A stretch of DNA of 7,606 nucleotides from an uncultured Bacilli bacterium (GTDB lineage Bacteria; Bacillota_I; Bacilli_A; RF39; UBA660): contig CANPXY010000058.1 of NCBI GenBank assembly GCA_947587115.1, positions 1 to 7,606 on the forward strand, read 5' to 3'. Positions 6,618 through 7,606 of the stretch are shown one piece after another. The number at the start of each line of letters is the position of its first letter. Positions within the stretch are counted from its first letter, which is position 1. Made by a program: the position numbers and the translations under genes. The notes under the pieces were generated by a model. The model ran no database searches. It saw nothing but the letters and a program-made list of their open reading frames with translations, and was not told the origin of the DNA.

Positions 6618-7261
6618 TTCTGTTCTCCTTTCACAATTTCTAAAGCTTTACTGACTCCTAATCTGGTAGCACCAGCATCCAGCATCGCCTGAGCCTCTTC
6701 ATAAGTTCGAATGCCTCCACTGGCTTTGATTTCAAGAAGATCGTTTTTATGTTCTTTCATCAGACGAACATCCTCTACCTTGGCACCACTGGGTCCAAAA
6801 CCTGTAGAAGTTTTAATAAAATTGACATACGTTTCGTTACAGATTTCAGTCATTTTAATTATTTCTTCTTTTGTTAAGTAACATGTTTCAATGATGACTT
6901 TCAACACTTTACCACCAATCGAATCACGAATGGTCTCTATTTCTTTTTTGACGTACTCATATTCCTGATCTTTGATGGCTCCAAGATTGATCATCATGTC
7001 AATTTCATCGGCTCCTAAAGACACTGCTTGAATGGCTTCAAATTCTTTAGTTTCAATCGTATTCATTCCCAAGGGAAAGCCGATCACTGTACAGATTTGA
7101 ACCGTGCTATCTTTGAGCAAGTCTTTGGCTAACGCAATATAGTAGGGATGAATGCAGACTGCCATGTAGTGATTTTCTTTGGCCTCTTCACACAAGTTTG
7201 TGATCTCTTCGATTGTAGCAGTCGGTTTTAAATTTGTCGCATCTAAATATTGATTGATCAT
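6614..7261 (-). CDS. deoC: Deoxyribose-phosphate aldolase
   Basis: A class I aldolase that splits 2-deoxy-D-ribose 5-phosphate into acetaldehyde and glyceraldehyde 3-phosphate, the last step of deoxynucleoside catabolism. The 215 residues are the usual length for a TIM-barrel DeoC. The Schiff-base Lys is K150 in FIKTSTGFG. The second active-site Lys is K179 in IKASGGIRT. The catalytic Asp is D88 in GADEIDMMINLGA. VIGFPLG (59-65) and KVIIETCYL (121-129) are also typical. The start is the ATG at 7261 behind AAGGAGG (7267-7273). The open frame continues upstream to 7447 only because the T-box leader happens to lack an in-frame stop. The N-terminal motif reads LDATNLKP, with Ala8 where LDHT is common. 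It is the first gene of a deoC-tyrS operon. Confidence 0.96.
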   Translation of the reverse strand: MINQYLDATNLKPTATIEEITNLCEEAKENHYMAVCIHPYYIALAKDLLKDSTVQICTVIGFPLGMNTIETKEFEAIQAVSLGADEIDMMINLGAIKDQEYEYVKKEIETIRDSIGGKVLKVIIETCYLTKEEIIKMTEICNETYVNFIKTSTGFGPSGAKVEDVRLMKEHKNDLLEIKASGGIRTYEEAQAMLDAGATRLGVSKALEIVKGEQK

Positions 7262-7278
7262 ATGTTCCTCCTTAAAGT

Positions 7279-7336
7279 AAAAAAACACCATGACATAAGG
7301 ACGGATAAACCCGCGGTACCACCTTATTTCATAATG
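7279..7336 (-). terminator. T-box regulated (attenuator) terminator
   Basis: On the minus strand, the segment at 7322-7336 pairs with 7286-7300 over 15 positions, with two G-U pairs and one mismatch. It is followed by seven T's (7279-7285). The 5' arm ends in the first bases of the T-box, so pairing of the T-box with uncharged tRNA would exclude this hairpin. Without such binding, transcription should stop before deoC. Confidence 0.88.
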
Positions 7337-7480
7337 TTTATGCACTCTTCTGTTAACGCCAGCAACGATTTTTCTCAAGAGTTGTAATTCAGTCTTATAG
7401 AAATCCTTGTTTACACCAGGCACAAGGTCTCTTTTTATTTCTATCATTCCTACTAGGCTCTTTCATAGAAAAATAATTCT
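7279..7480 (-). ncRNA. T-box leader (tRNA-Tyr sensing) of the deoC-tyrS operon
   Basis: The conserved T-box AAGGTGGTACCGCGG is at 7311-7325. Its UGGU (7318-7321) would pair with a tRNA ending ACCA, fitting discriminator A of tRNA-Tyr. Stem I is clear: base AAGAG/CTCTT (7458-7462 with 7377-7381), then an internal loop with AGTA (7451-7454), then ATAGAAAT/ATTTCTAT (7437-7444 with 7397-7404). It ends in a distal hairpin CCTTGT/ACAAGG with the conserved GGTGTAA loop (7411-7417). In the opposite strand of the internal loop, GAATTACAA offers the specifier TAC (7384-7386), a Tyr codon. A Leu TTA one register earlier is possible by sequence alone, but the downstream tyrS supports Tyr. Uncharged tRNA-Tyr should favour antitermination. 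Confidence 0.93.
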
Positions 7481-7486
7481 ATTGAC

Positions 7487-7515
7487 AGTATATCATATGT
7501 TTGCTTTTTGGTCAA
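7487..7515 (-). promoter_or_regulatory. Promoter of the T-box-deoC-tyrS operon
   Basis: On the minus strand, TTGACC (7510-7515) and TATACT (7487-7492) are separated by 17 bases, with TGA directly before the -10 as an extended element. Transcription is expected to begin near 7480, just ahead of stem I of the T-box. Confidence 0.85.
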
Positions 7516-7577
7516 AAGTATTATCCATCTGATAGTGTAAAATTATTTGGGGGAGGACACAAAAAAAGAAAGACCAA

Positions 7578-7586
7578 TGTTATAAT
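7578..7586 (+). promoter_or_regulatory. Possible divergent extended -10 element at the right edge
   Basis: TGT-TATAAT (7578-7586) is a perfect extended -10 on the plus strand, pointing out of the window. No convincing -35 sits 16-18 bases upstream. A downstream gene cannot be seen. The rest of 7516-7606 holds only an A-rich tract and the run GGGGGAGG (7549-7556), with no gene start at usable distance. Confidence 0.3.
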
Positions 7587-7606
7587 AAATTTGAAAAATA
7601 TAACAA

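Noticed and set aside
7482..7487. A perfect TTGACA on the plus strand
   Set aside because: There is no -10-like hexamer 16-18 bases downstream. It overlaps the -10 of the minus-strand operon promoter and is probably chance.
7549..7556. GGGGGAGG as a ribosome binding site for a plus-strand gene
   Set aside because: The nearest ATG (7577) is about 20 bases away and is followed by a stop codon after one further codon (ATG TTA TAA).
7508..7577. Inverted repeat TTGGTC / GACCAA around the right-hand intergenic region
   Set aside because: It is only six bases per arm and about 58 bases apart in AT-rich DNA, which is expected by chance. One arm overlaps the -35 of the operon promoter.

Overview
The window is a chromosomal core region of a low-GC Gram-positive bacterium (Bacillota, class Bacilli or an Erysipelotrichia/RF39-like relative). 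The evidence is the AT-rich sequence, strong AAGGAG-type ribosome binding sites, an EzrA division protein, a T-box leader, and a gene order recalling Bacillus (ezrA followed by a NifS-like cysteine desulfurase; rpsD convergent with tyrS). TGA is used as a stop (end of deoC) and TGG as Trp, so the code is standard. Species cannot be assigned from this sequence alone.

Layout, left to right. (1) Positions 1-2943, minus strand: ezrA, then an overlapping prepilin/pseudopilin-like gene, then a cysteine desulfurase cut by the left edge. ezrA and the pilin-like gene overlap by 11 bases and are probably co-transcribed. The desulfurase has its own candidate promoter. (2) Positions 2944-3239: a divergent regulatory region with an extended -10 promoter for ezrA, a near-consensus promoter for rpsD, and a structured rpsD leader of about 150 nt that can fold as a pseudoknot. 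(3) Positions 3240-3867: rpsD (ribosomal protein S4) and its terminator. (4) Positions 3951-5363, minus strand: a single-gene unit with its own promoter and terminator, encoding a membrane-anchored protein with seven propeller-like repeats. (5) Positions 5371-7515, minus strand: a deoC-tyrS operon (ATGA overlap) behind a strong promoter and a T-box leader. (6) Positions 7516-7606: no gene, only a weak divergent promoter candidate.

How the genes fit together: most are housekeeping functions (Z-ring control, sulfur transfer, ribosome assembly, tyrosine charging, deoxyribose-phosphate breakdown). Two control RNAs stand out. The tRNA-sensing T-box switches deoC as well as tyrS, and the rpsD leader probably mediates S4 autoregulation.

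I saw no mobile element, CRISPR array, tRNA/rRNA gene, phage gene or defence system. The less-characterised parts are the pilin-like protein with Gln in place of Glu at +5, and the membrane-anchored repeat protein placed between rpsD and tyrS. Nothing here proves an undescribed system.
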